This document shows positions 7,230 through 14,458 of a DNA stretch of 19,707 nt, piece by piece; the stretch's first letter is position 1, and the number at the start of each line of letters is the position of its first letter. Below the pieces are notes generated by a model that was not told where the DNA came from, did not search any database, and saw nothing but the letters and a program-made list of their open reading frames with translations. The stretch is from CAZFAP01 sp964516325 (GTDB lineage Bacteria > Auribacterota > JABMQX01). The stretch covers positions 1 through 19,707 of the forward strand of contig CAZFAP010000085.1 of NCBI GenBank assembly GCA_964516325.1, in the 5' to 3' direction. The position numbers were made by a program, and so were the translations under genes.

Positions 7230-7802
7230 CTACGGAGCAGGGGGCAGCGGCTCATAGACACCCGTGCCTTCCCAATAGGCGCCGTTCCAGAAATAGTATT
7301 CCTGCTTACCCGCCGGCCAGCGAAGCACATACGCCCTCAGAAGCATGATTGAGGCGCCCGCATCGGTTTGGTGAATGCCCTGTACGGCAGGCGCCCCTCC
7401 AAAGTAGTACCAGGCGCCGTCTTCCTCCAGCTTGGCTACCCCCTCAAACTTGTTCTCGTCCGGGGTGTCTGTGAAGCGAAGCGGCCAGGGCTCCTCATCC
7501 TCCGGGGGATGGTCCGGGTGGTATTCCTGGTCATCCCAGGCGTTGCCGTCGTTGGTTGAGGCGTAAACGCACCCCGCCGTACAAGCGATGCCTATCGTTT
7601 CCAATGCCTCCTGAATGAGCAGGGCAAAACTGTAGCAGTCCCCGCGGTTCCAATGGTCCGGGGGTGTTTCTTCCATCATGTACCAGATATTGTTTCGGCT
7701 CGCTATGGCGCTGTCAAAGTAGGGCGGCTCCGCCGCATTGATCTCCGCCTGGATTTGAGCCGCGGCATGGTGTTTGGTCGTAAGAGGCGGCTTCCACTCC
7801 AC
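7230..7802 (-). CDS. Transglutaminase-like superfamily protein, 5' end truncated or irregular
   Basis: The only standard start is GTG at 7802, giving 190 residues, but conserved-looking sequence continues upstream in the same frame to about 7913 (THEIYLTYASPPAGYDITP and the KRLEQVC segment). That upstream part is typical of the region preceding the core in bacterial transglutaminase-like proteins. The cysteine motif GDCYSFALLIQEALETIGI (about 54-72) is the thiol-protease-like nucleophile region, and it is followed by a Trp- and Tyr-rich C-terminus with a Pro-rich end. No ATG, GTG or TTG is available upstream in frame; a CTG overlaps the stop of the preceding gene (CTGA at 7910-7913). Either the gene starts at a non-standard CTG by coupling, or its N-terminus, including any signal peptide, was lost. 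The substrate is unknown. Confidence 0.6.
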   Translation of the reverse strand: MEWKPPLTTKHHAAAQIQAEINAAEPPYFDSAIASRNNIWYMMEETPPDHWNRGDCYSFALLIQEALETIGIACTAGCVYASTNDGNAWDDQEYHPDHPPEDEEPWPLRFTDTPDENKFEGVAKLEEDGAWYYFGGAPAVQGIHQTDAGASIMLLRAYVLRWPAGKQEYYFWNGAYWEGTGVYEPLPPAP

Positions 7803-7909
7803 GCAGACCTGCTCGAGGCGCTTGGGTGTAATATCGTAGCCCGCCGGAGGAGAGGCGTAGGTCAGGTAGATTTCATGTGTGCTGGATCCCGCGCCGGCCT
7901 TCGTCGCGA

Positions 7910-8428
7910 TCAGGGCTCGCGCACGGTAAAAGGGAAATCGGTCAGCTCCAAAACGGCATGGTAGCCGAGTTGATTCTCGTTGATTTCTCGCCTTGCGGTA
8001 ATCCAGTACCTTCCGCAGACAGTCAGGTCGAACAACCGTGAAAGATTGTATCGACGGCTCAATGTTTGACCCGGAAGCAAGGCCCTGGTGATGAATTTCT
8101 TGTACTCCCCCGGCTCCCCCCCGATTACGATCTTCCCGAACCGGGTGAGGGGAACAGCTTGGCCGTTCGCCTCGAAGACCGTTATCGTGAAGGCCTTGTA
8201 GTCGGAGGTGTGCCCGTACGTTGCCGCTGCCTCCCCATTGTTTCTCAAGCAGACATCACACCAAACAGGGCTATCTGCAACCCACTCCCCAGGCATAGAT
8301 AACGTCAGCGTCACACCTCGTCTCTGCACCGTTTTGCTCACGACGCACTCCGGGCTTCCGACATACCCTGGCGACGTTGGCATGCTAAACAGAAAGCATG
8401 TTGCGAGAGCAGTCAGACGACGTTTCAT
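7910..8428 (-). CDS. Small secreted protein of unknown function
   Basis: A 172-residue protein with a clear signal peptide: a KRR start, a hydrophobic stretch to about residue 17, and likely cleavage near 20-25. The mature part is rich in beta-strand-forming residues with alternating polar and hydrophobic positions (GVTLTLSMP, VWCDVCLRNNGEAA, FDLTVCGRYWITA), consistent with an immunoglobulin-like or beta-sandwich fold. It ends in FPFTVREP. A strong GGAGGT lies seven bases before the ATG. The start overlaps the stop of the IS630-like fragment (ATGA) and its stop abuts the transglutaminase-like frame, so it sits in a compressed minus-strand cluster. I do not recognise a named family. Confidence 0.65.
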   Translation of the reverse strand: MKRRLTALATCFLFSMPTSPGYVGSPECVVSKTVQRRGVTLTLSMPGEWVADSPVWCDVCLRNNGEAAATYGHTSDYKAFTITVFEANGQAVPLTRFGKIVIGGEPGEYKKFITRALLPGQTLSRRYNLSRLFDLTVCGRYWITARREINENQLGYHAVLELTDFPFTVREP

Positions 8429-8721
8429 TTTCGCACCTCCGATACCTGCATGTTTCTCCTACGGGACGTCAACCCACGAAAAGGGTTGCCAATTGGCCGT
8501 CCAAGTCGGATGGGTACCCGTTTCCACCACCGGCTCACGTTCTCTCGTGGTAGGTCCAGCCTGCGACCGATCTCTTTGTTATCCAGACCCTTCGCAGCGA
8601 GCAACAGGACCCTCGCTCGAACAACGGAATAATGCGGTAGCGTATACTTCCGCACCCGGGACGCGAGGGTTTTCTCCTCCTCCTTTGTCAGAACCACCGG
8701 ATATGGGCTTCGCCGTGGCAT
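8425..8721 (-). pseudogene. N-terminal fragment of an IS630-type transposase (helix-turn-helix part only)
   Basis: The first 67 residues or so match the N-terminal DNA-binding part of IS630-family transposases: LTKEEEKTLASRVRKYTLP, then a segment ending VVRARVLLLAAKGLDNKEIG, then RRLDLPRENVSRWWKR, a winged helix-turn-helix. The remaining 30 residues are basic and unrelated to the family, and the DDE catalytic domain is missing. The ATG at 8721 has a strong AAGGAGGAG site. The stop overlaps the ATG of the next gene in an ATGA. I saw no terminal inverted repeats. It is most simply an insertion-sequence remnant, but an intact start, a good ribosome site and a complete HTH leave room for a small DNA-binding protein. 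Confidence 0.6.
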
Positions 8722-8805
8722 ACTCTCCTCCTTTCCGAGGAAGGTGTACCCGGGACCCCATCCTTACTCAAGACAAATACGTGATAGGATTTATGAATCT
8801 ATGTA

Positions 8806-9834
8806 CTAAGGCAAGTACTCCAAAACCAAGTGCCGTTGCCTCATCGCCGCTGCGTGAAACCGCACCCAGCGTGAATCGTAAAATCCCTTTTTCATCGGAA
8901 ACCGCAGCCTCTTGAAGTCCGATGGGGCAAACCGGTCCCACTTTGTGTTGGTCTCCTCTTTGTCCCCTTCCTCATCTGGCTTTAACGCCTCATCTCTCCA
9001 TGCTCGTTCGTCGTATTGGAACGGGAGAGGGTCGAACATGTCTTTGAACTTGTTCTGCCACTTGCGGCAGCGCTTATCAACGTCCTTCTCCTCCTTCGCC
9101 AAAAGCTCGGCAATTTGGCTTTCGATGTTTTCCCAAGGGACGGCAGACTCGGCATTAGCTTTGTCAATCCCTTTGAGGAGGTCATAGATAGTATTAGCCG
9201 CCTTCATGAACTCCTGCTTGTTATCTCGTTCTATCATGTCGCCTGTCGGTCCCCTCATGTACTCCCACTTCTGAAAGGGCCGGTCGGGGAAATCTCCCGC
9301 CTCAGCATGGCCGATCTGCGGCAGCAGGTCCAGAGCGATGTTCTCCCAGAACAGGCGGATCCACCCCTTTGCCGTACGAATGGAGATCTTTTCAACGTCG
9401 TTTTCCCCGTGTTGCCTCCCGGAGAAACACTGGTGAGACCAGGTATCGGAAAGGGTATGGAGAGCCACACCGATACGGCACAGCCGGTCCACCCTCGTTT
9501 TTCCCTTGCAGGCTTGCTCGAAAATCATCATCGCGAAACGCGAACCGGGGGTCGTCACGAAACTGTAGGTCTTATAGGGAGGCCTCATCACGTCCGGCGG
9601 GATAAAGTGAAACGGAATATACACCCGTTTTTGAACGCCCCAGTCAAACGCCTTCAGACCCATGTGCGCCGTTCGCACAGGGTCGAACAATAGGTCGCCG
9701 ACGCGGATCGGCTCGCTCTCCGTCGAATTGTCCACATACTGTGATGCGTAGGCAATCGTGAGAGCGTCTTCCTTGTTGAAACCCGCCGCCTTCGCAAGGA
9801 CGGCGATGCAGCAGTAGTGGAAGTCCTTTTGCAT
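8806..9834 (-). CDS. DUF6765-like protein, metal-dependent phospholipase C/nuclease-like fold
   Basis: A 342-residue cytoplasmic-looking protein with no signal peptide. It starts MQKDFHY, and conserved His and Asp residues are spread as in the DUF6765 family: His6, Asp35 in AYASQYVD, His57 in TAHMGL, and the strong signature HTLSDTWSHQ (His126, Asp130, His134). This pattern of separated His/Asp on helices resembles zinc-dependent phospholipase C and S1/P1 nuclease proteins, so it may bind a di- or tri-metal centre. The activity is not established for the family. Residues 240-300 are highly charged and probably a coiled or extended segment. The ATG at 9834 has AAGGGGGT eight bases upstream. 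It stands alone between short non-coding gaps. Confidence 0.7.
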   Translation of the reverse strand: MQKDFHYCCIAVLAKAAGFNKEDALTIAYASQYVDNSTESEPIRVGDLLFDPVRTAHMGLKAFDWGVQKRVYIPFHFIPPDVMRPPYKTYSFVTTPGSRFAMMIFEQACKGKTRVDRLCRIGVALHTLSDTWSHQCFSGRQHGENDVEKISIRTAKGWIRLFWENIALDLLPQIGHAEAGDFPDRPFQKWEYMRGPTGDMIERDNKQEFMKAANTIYDLLKGIDKANAESAVPWENIESQIAELLAKEEKDVDKRCRKWQNKFKDMFDPLPFQYDERAWRDEALKPDEEGDKEETNTKWDRFAPSDFKRLRFPMKKGFYDSRWVRFHAAAMRQRHLVLEYLP

Positions 9835-10005
9835 GTTTGGTTACCCCCTTTTTGGTTGTTTACGTCACAGAGCCTTCCTGTTATGCGGCGGTCAGATCAG
9901 CGCAAGCATTCGGCAAAGCCAGGCCGAGAGCCTTCGTTGGCTCGCACGACTCGAAAAATACGAGCGTCGGATTTGGCTTGGACCGCCGCGCCGCTGCTCA
10001 CGCCG

Positions 10006-11025
10006 TCAAGAGCCCTTATGCCAGGCAAGGGCTTTCGGATTCAGGAGGTCGGCGGCTTTCATCCCAATGCTCTCGGGAAAGCCCATGGCCAGGAGCTGCC
10101 GGTAATTCTTCTCGACCGGGCTTCTGATCGAAAGGAGATCGAAGTACTCGTCCACCGTGAGACCCTCGACCAGAATCGGCGGCATGCTGTCAACTGGGAT
10201 CGGGTAATCACTTCCCAGGACCATCCGGTCCGGCGGAATCTTCTCCAGCACCCTGTCCACGGTCCCCACGCGGAAAATAGTGCACATCGCGGAAACGTCG
10301 GCATAGAGTTTCCATTTGCCGTTGTCGTCGGCGCGCGCCATCATCTCGGCAAGCTCGTCGAGGAAGTCGTGTTCCTCCAACGGAAAGAAACGAGTTGCAC
10401 AATGCGCGGCAATGACGGTGATTCCGACATCAAGCGCCCGTTCCAGGAGCCTCGGGTCGCCCCGCCACTGATTCTGATCCCCGCCAGGCACGGGTACCGC
10501 GTACTCCGGTCCTGTATGGCACAGAAGAGGCACGTTTTCCTCCCCGAGCCGCTCATAAAACCAATCAGGCGCAGGGTCGCTCGGGTCTATTAGCTGCGAG
10601 TTTGGAATCCACTTGATTAATGCCGCAGGGGGATCACCGGTGAGACACTTCTCGAGTTCCTCTCGTGCGTCACGCCGCATGGGGTTCACCGAAGCCCCAA
10701 GCAGAACCTTCGGGTTGTCCCTCGCAAGCTCCCGGACATAATCGTTCGAAACCACCAGGTGGCTGTCCTGAAGGTCCCCGTCGCGATAAATACCGTCCAA
10801 CGCGAGGAGTACACCTTTCTTCACTGACTCAGAAGCTTCCAGCGCTCCGATGACGGTATTCCGGATTGTGCCATCGAAATCCTCCGCCAGTTGGAGAGGA
10901 TCAATCCCATTCCCCGCCAGCATATACAAGAATGCCGGCGAGCCCAGCATCGTCTCAGACACAACACAGCCGGGCCGCTCCCTCGCCGCGATATGAATGT
11001 GAATGTCTACGATCGGCTTCGTCAT
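10006..11025 (-). CDS. Amidohydrolase-2 family metal-dependent hydrolase
   Basis: The 339-residue protein has the TIM-barrel amidohydrolase motif set: DIHIH (His9 and His11) on strand 1, KW (Lys138), CHTGPE (His170), AHCATR (His208) and GSDYPI (Asp273). This is the amidohydrolase-2 arrangement used by decarboxylases such as ACMSD and gamma-resorcylate decarboxylase and by lactone hydrolases. It should bind one zinc or manganese in the cytoplasm. Substrate is not predictable from sequence. The ATG at 11025 follows a GAGGAGAGG stretch. Length is normal and no defect is visible. No pathway partner lies beside it. Confidence 0.85.
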   Translation of the reverse strand: MTKPIVDIHIHIAARERPGCVVSETMLGSPAFLYMLAGNGIDPLQLAEDFDGTIRNTVIGALEASESVKKGVLLALDGIYRDGDLQDSHLVVSNDYVRELARDNPKVLLGASVNPMRRDAREELEKCLTGDPPAALIKWIPNSQLIDPSDPAPDWFYERLGEENVPLLCHTGPEYAVPVPGGDQNQWRGDPRLLERALDVGITVIAAHCATRFFPLEEHDFLDELAEMMARADDNGKWKLYADVSAMCTIFRVGTVDRVLEKIPPDRMVLGSDYPIPVDSMPPILVEGLTVDEYFDLLSIRSPVEKNYRQLLAMGFPESIGMKAADLLNPKALAWHKGS

Positions 11026-11263
11026 TAGCCCTCTCCTCTAACCGTCGCTTTGTTAGCGGCACAAGCCGGCACATAGGGGCCGCTCTGCTCGCCGGTCAAG
11101 CCCGGATTCGCGACAGAAGCCAGCTTCGCGCAAAGCCGGGCACGACGGCAGCGAGGTGTCGCCCACACCGCGCGCCGCCAAATCTGCGTCAGCATGGCCC
11201 GCACCTGGCGGGATCCTCCCGCGCCTGATTGAATCGGCTCGCGATCCTACCTGCCGCGATCCA

Positions 11264-12142
11264 TCACATGCCGAACTTACCTGTGTCCACCCACTCACTC
11301 TTTATCAGTGACCACCAGTCAACCGCGAGGCCTCGCAGTACGTACTCGTACGGAAGCCAGCCATAGCCGGTGCTGCCCCAGCCCGTGCCCCAGGAGTTCC
11401 TGATCAGCAAGGCCCCTTTGGCCTCTACTCCTCCCGGGTTCGCGTTTTTGATCTTCTTGTTGTCATCGTACCCAACCGCGACGACTGCATGCCCTCCGAG
11501 GACTTTTTCACCCGATGTGGGGAATGGTATGTCGCCGGTGGTCGAGGCCTGAGAGATGGAGCTGTAAACCGTAAATCCGAACATAGAGGGAAGACCAGCC
11601 GCCGCGTACGTCTTGATCCGGCTCAGCAAACTGTCTCTCGGGGTGACGGGCGGGTCAAGACGGTAATAACAGATGGCCTGATAGTTTTGCGCAAACGCGT
11701 AGCAGAAACAGCACGGCTCCTTGTCGAAATCAGCCGGAACGTAAGGCCAATATTTCTCCGGGGGAACGCCGAACAGCACCAGCGCCCCCATTGTCGTCCG
11801 AAGATAAGCGCCCGTGTCGCCGGTCCATTCCAGCAGATTTCGGGTGACTTTGTAGAGGAAGAGTCTGGAAGCGTCTATGTGTTTTCCAAAAGCTCTCCTC
11901 TCAAAGTACTCTACGACCCCAACCCCAGCGTGAGATGTGCACGAACCAAGCCCATCCTGGTGTTCCACCTCCGAGCACCACGCTCTCAGGTCCGCGGAGG
12001 TCGGTAGGGTCAGCCTTGCGCCTCTTGGCATCCTCACCTTTTTGAGCTCGGGCTGAATTACTTCGTGCTCCGGGGTGTAGTCCCTTAGATCCGGGTAGTC
12101 CGGTATCCATCCCATTCCGAGTTTTTCAGTAATCTCCGTCAT
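11264..12142 (-). CDS. Papain-like cysteine peptidase (C1 family)
   Basis: A 292-residue C1A-type peptidase with all catalytic positions visible: oxyanion Gln62 and nucleophile Cys68 in HQDGLGSCTSHA, His218 in GGHAVVAVGYDD, and Asn249 in RNSWGTGWG. An N-terminal stretch of about 45 residues (GWIPDYPDLRDY) precedes the mature-like domain. It is shorter than a eukaryotic propeptide and is common in bacterial members. There is no signal peptide or membrane segment, so it is cytoplasmic or exported by another route. The ATG at 12142 is preceded by AAGGAGGGAGG. A cluster of cysteines near 144-147 (CCFC) is unusual. The next minus-strand neighbour downstream is the amidohydrolase, after 238 bp in which I see no gene. 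The role is unknown. Confidence 0.88.
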   Translation of the reverse strand: MTEITEKLGMGWIPDYPDLRDYTPEHEVIQPELKKVRMPRGARLTLPTSADLRAWCSEVEHQDGLGSCTSHAGVGVVEYFERRAFGKHIDASRLFLYKVTRNLLEWTGDTGAYLRTTMGALVLFGVPPEKYWPYVPADFDKEPCCFCYAFAQNYQAICYYRLDPPVTPRDSLLSRIKTYAAAGLPSMFGFTVYSSISQASTTGDIPFPTSGEKVLGGHAVVAVGYDDNKKIKNANPGGVEAKGALLIRNSWGTGWGSTGYGWLPYEYVLRGLAVDWWSLIKSEWVDTGKFGM

Positions 12143-12579
12143 GGCAGCCTCCCTCCTTTCTTTTCATTCCCTGCGTGTGTTTTTCTGTAAGCACCGTCAG
12201 CAACTCAGATCAGAGCGAACAACCCCGCCCGCATCTTCTACCGCCCCTCCTGAGATAGCTTAATGGAGGCGCTCTTCCTTCACGCAGAGGATAGTCGAAC
12301 CGGCACGCCGCAGGGAGGCGAAGCGAAAGTCTGTCGTGATACGGGCGTGTGACCCAATGCGGGATGGCACTCTTGACCGCCATGGTGTTACCGCGGTGGC
12401 GTGGAAGGATGAGCATGCTTGCGTCCCCCCGGCCGTGAAGGAGATTCTTGTTCGTAGCGCCCGCAGATTCTCGTGCCCCGTGCGCATTTATTGCCGCGTG
12501 TCGAAACATACCGTAAGGCTAAGGTCATAAGAACGAAAAAGCTTGGGCGTGTCAAGCGTTTTTTTTCGAGTTCCGGTGG
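12143..12579. other. Gene-free spacer between the peptidase and the glycosidase pseudogene
   Basis: I find no supportable gene in these 437 bases. Open frames exist on both strands but have arginine- and proline-rich, family-less translations and no good ribosome sites. The only structured element I can point to is a promoter-like pair at 12527-12555 on the minus strand. Confidence 0.5.
12527..12555 (-). promoter_or_regulatory. Candidate sigma-70 promoter facing the C1 peptidase
   Basis: On the minus strand TTGACA (12550-12555) is followed after exactly 17 bases by TCTTAT (12527-12532), a perfect -35 and a four-of-six -10. Transcription would begin near 12520 and reach the peptidase after a leader of roughly 380 nt. 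It might instead be a leftover of whatever recombined next to the pseudogene at about 12590. Confidence 0.35.
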
Positions 12580-12585
12580 CCGATC

Positions 12586-13062
12586 GGCTTCCGTGAACCG
12601 GGAAGGTCAGGAGTGGGAGAGAAAAGCGTTCCCGTGCTCGAGGCAGCGTTCGCCTGGGCGCGCTCGGTCAATCCATCACAGTCCCTGATGACCGGCGTAT
12701 GGACCGATCTCGCAGGCCCCATGTCGAGGCGGATAATCGAGTTTTCGGACATCGTCCCCTTTCATCCATACGGTGGTCTGGATTCGGTCTCTGCTGCCAT
12801 TGCCGAGTGGAAGAAACCCATGAGACTCGTGATTTGCACGGAGTGGCTCCGTCGCTAGGAAGGGAATACGTTCACCTCGATCCTTCCGCTTTTCATTCAA
12901 CAGAAGATCGGCTGGAACAACTGCGTGCTTGTGGGGGGTCGTACGCGGACATTCATGCCCTAGGGATCGAAAAAGGGCGATCCCATGTCAAAAGTCTGGC
13001 AGCGCGACATCTTCCATCCCGACGGCAGGCCTTTCGATCCGGCAGAAACCGAACTAATCCGT
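12586..13062 (+). pseudogene. Glycoside hydrolase (GH5/cellulase-like) pseudogene fragment with two in-frame stops
   Basis: One continuous frame keeps the C-terminal half of a TIM-barrel glycosidase for about 155 codons. It starts at a degraded NEPG motif, here REPG, followed by GEKSVPVLEAAFAWARSVNP, then DIVPFHPY and the nucleophile-type CTEW. A TAG follows at 12856-12858 and another at 12961-12963, where the family has Trp in a PWG motif. After the second stop the frame continues with GSKKGDP, VWQRDIFHPDG and PFDPAETELIR, the normal C-terminus of these proteins. The acid/base and nucleophile glutamates remain, but the N-terminal half is absent. Sequence upstream of about 12586 shows no family resemblance, so a deletion boundary lies there. 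TAG is an ordinary stop in neighbouring genes (melA, larC), so readthrough is unlikely. Confidence 0.75.
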
Positions 13063-13232
13063 CCCTCCACATTTCACGCACAGGGGCCCCAGGGGCGACT
13101 CGGCCGGCGGGCCACCTGACGCGGTGCCAGCGTTAGGCGGTTAGCATAGGGGTCGCATTGGCGTCAAGCCCATCAGCGAGGCTCGCGGGGAAATTGCCTT
13201 GACCGGCGCGGGAAGGTCCCAAGGTGAGGACG

Positions 13233-14408
13233 CTACTGCTTCTCTGATGCAGCGGTAAGCGCTTCCCGGAAAACCTCCTTGACGGGGACACCTTTCTCCT
13301 GAGCGACTCGGCGGCAATCGTCGTATTCCGGCGCGATGGTCTTGATGTCTCCACCGGCGAAGGCAATTTTGACCTTCACGTCCCCGTACTTCGTTTTCAC
13401 CCGGATGCTCTTTCGGCTGAGCATGATTTTCTCCGCGACGTAGGTTCTCAGACCGAACGTCGTCGTCTCGTCGAGGATAATGGAGATGAGTTTTCGTTTG
13501 TCCTTTGGTTCCGCAAGGACGGTCAGCACGGTCGCCGGGCGTGTCTTCTTCATGTAAATCGGCGACAGATAGACATCCAGCGCACCCGCCTCGAAAAGCC
13601 TGCGAAACACTTGCTCGTAGAACTCGGGGTTCATGTCATCAATGTTCGTCTCTATGACCTGAATGCTGTCGCGGAGGTACACTTCTTCCGTTTCCCCGAC
13701 GACGACCCGCAAGAGGTTCGGGCGCTCCGGATCGTCATACGAGCCTGCGCCGTAGCCGATTTGCGTTACCATCATGTCTGGGATTCCACCGAATTCCCGG
13801 CAGTAATACGTCAGGATCGCGGCGCCGGTCGGTGTGGCAAGCTCCCGCTCCTGATGGGACGAGTAAACCCTCGCTCCGCGCAGCAGTTCCATCGTCGCCG
13901 GCGCAGGCAGCGGAAGGACGCCGTGTTCTGTCGCCACGCTGCCGCTCCCGAGCGCGACCGGCGAACTGATGAACTTGTTCGCGCCGAGAGAGTTGACCGC
14001 GACGGCAGTCGCCACGATGTCTATGATTGAGTCCACCGCGCCGACCTCGTGAAAGTGGACTTCGTTCACCGTGGTCCTATGGATTTTCGCCTCTGCCCGG
14101 CCGAGCCTCTGGAATATCCCCGTCGCATCCGCCTTCACCTTTTCGTCGAGATCGGCCCTCTCGATCAGCTCAAGGATGTCGTCAAGGTGCCGATGCGGCT
14201 GCTCGCTTTTCGGGTCAACCTTGACGCGGAATTTCGTCCCGGTAACCCCGCATCTTTTCTCTTTCCTCCGCGAAAGGGAATAGCCTTTCAGGTCGAGCTT
14301 TCCTACCTCTTGTTGAATGAGGGCAAAATCCACTCCGGCGTCGAGGAGAGCGCCCACCGTCATGTCGCCGCTAATTCCGGAAAAGCAATCAAAATAGCAT
14401 ATCTTCAT
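13233..14408 (-). CDS. larC: LarC, nickel insertase for the nickel-pincer nucleotide cofactor
   Basis: The 391-residue protein is full-length LarC (old name DUF111). LarC inserts nickel, with CTP, into the pincer nucleotide made by LarB and LarE, completing the cofactor of lactate racemase (LarA) and its homologues. The opening CYFDCFSGISGDM (4-16), the FHEVGAVDSIID segment near 118-129, ELATPTGAAIL near 189-199 and ETNIDDMNPE near 254-263 are family signatures. Both the LarC1 and LarC2 halves are in one uninterrupted frame, unlike Lactiplantibacillus, where they are joined by programmed frameshifting. The ATG at 14408 has AGGTGA just upstream. It begins 50 bp after gcvPB on the same strand with no terminator visible, so it is probably co-transcribed with the glycine cleavage genes. 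larA, larB and larE are not in the window. Confidence 0.93.
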   Translation of the reverse strand: MKICYFDCFSGISGDMTVGALLDAGVDFALIQQEVGKLDLKGYSLSRRKEKRCGVTGTKFRVKVDPKSEQPHRHLDDILELIERADLDEKVKADATGIFQRLGRAEAKIHRTTVNEVHFHEVGAVDSIIDIVATAVAVNSLGANKFISSPVALGSGSVATEHGVLPLPAPATMELLRGARVYSSHQERELATPTGAAILTYYCREFGGIPDMMVTQIGYGAGSYDDPERPNLLRVVVGETEEVYLRDSIQVIETNIDDMNPEFYEQVFRRLFEAGALDVYLSPIYMKKTRPATVLTVLAEPKDKRKLISIILDETTTFGLRTYVAEKIMLSRKSIRVKTKYGDVKVKIAFAGGDIKTIAPEYDDCRRVAQEKGVPVKEVFREALTAASEKQ

Positions 14409-14458
14409 CTTTCACCTGACGAATTGGAGGATATGGACGTCCGTCTGCGGAACACTCA

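Noticed and set aside
944..8780. The 11-mer AAATACGTGAT occurs near 948 and near 8775
   Set aside because: Only one short match with no conserved flanks; I could not support a functional repeat.
9016..9693. Long plus-strand frame opposite the DUF6765 gene
   Set aside because: Antisense shadow; the minus-strand product carries the conserved motifs and has a ribosome site.
11026..11263. Short frames in the gap between amidohydrolase and peptidase
   Set aside because: No ribosome site, no motif, low-complexity Arg/Ala/Pro translations.
12210..12530. Open frames of 64-99 residues on both strands
   Set aside because: Arg/Pro-rich translations without family resemblance or ribosome sites; the minus-strand one would start 10 nt from a predicted transcription start.
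12856..12963. Two in-frame TAG codons as possible recoded sense codons
   Set aside because: TAG ends melA, larC and the transglutaminase-like gene normally, and the glycosidase fragment also lacks its N-terminal half, so decay explains it better.
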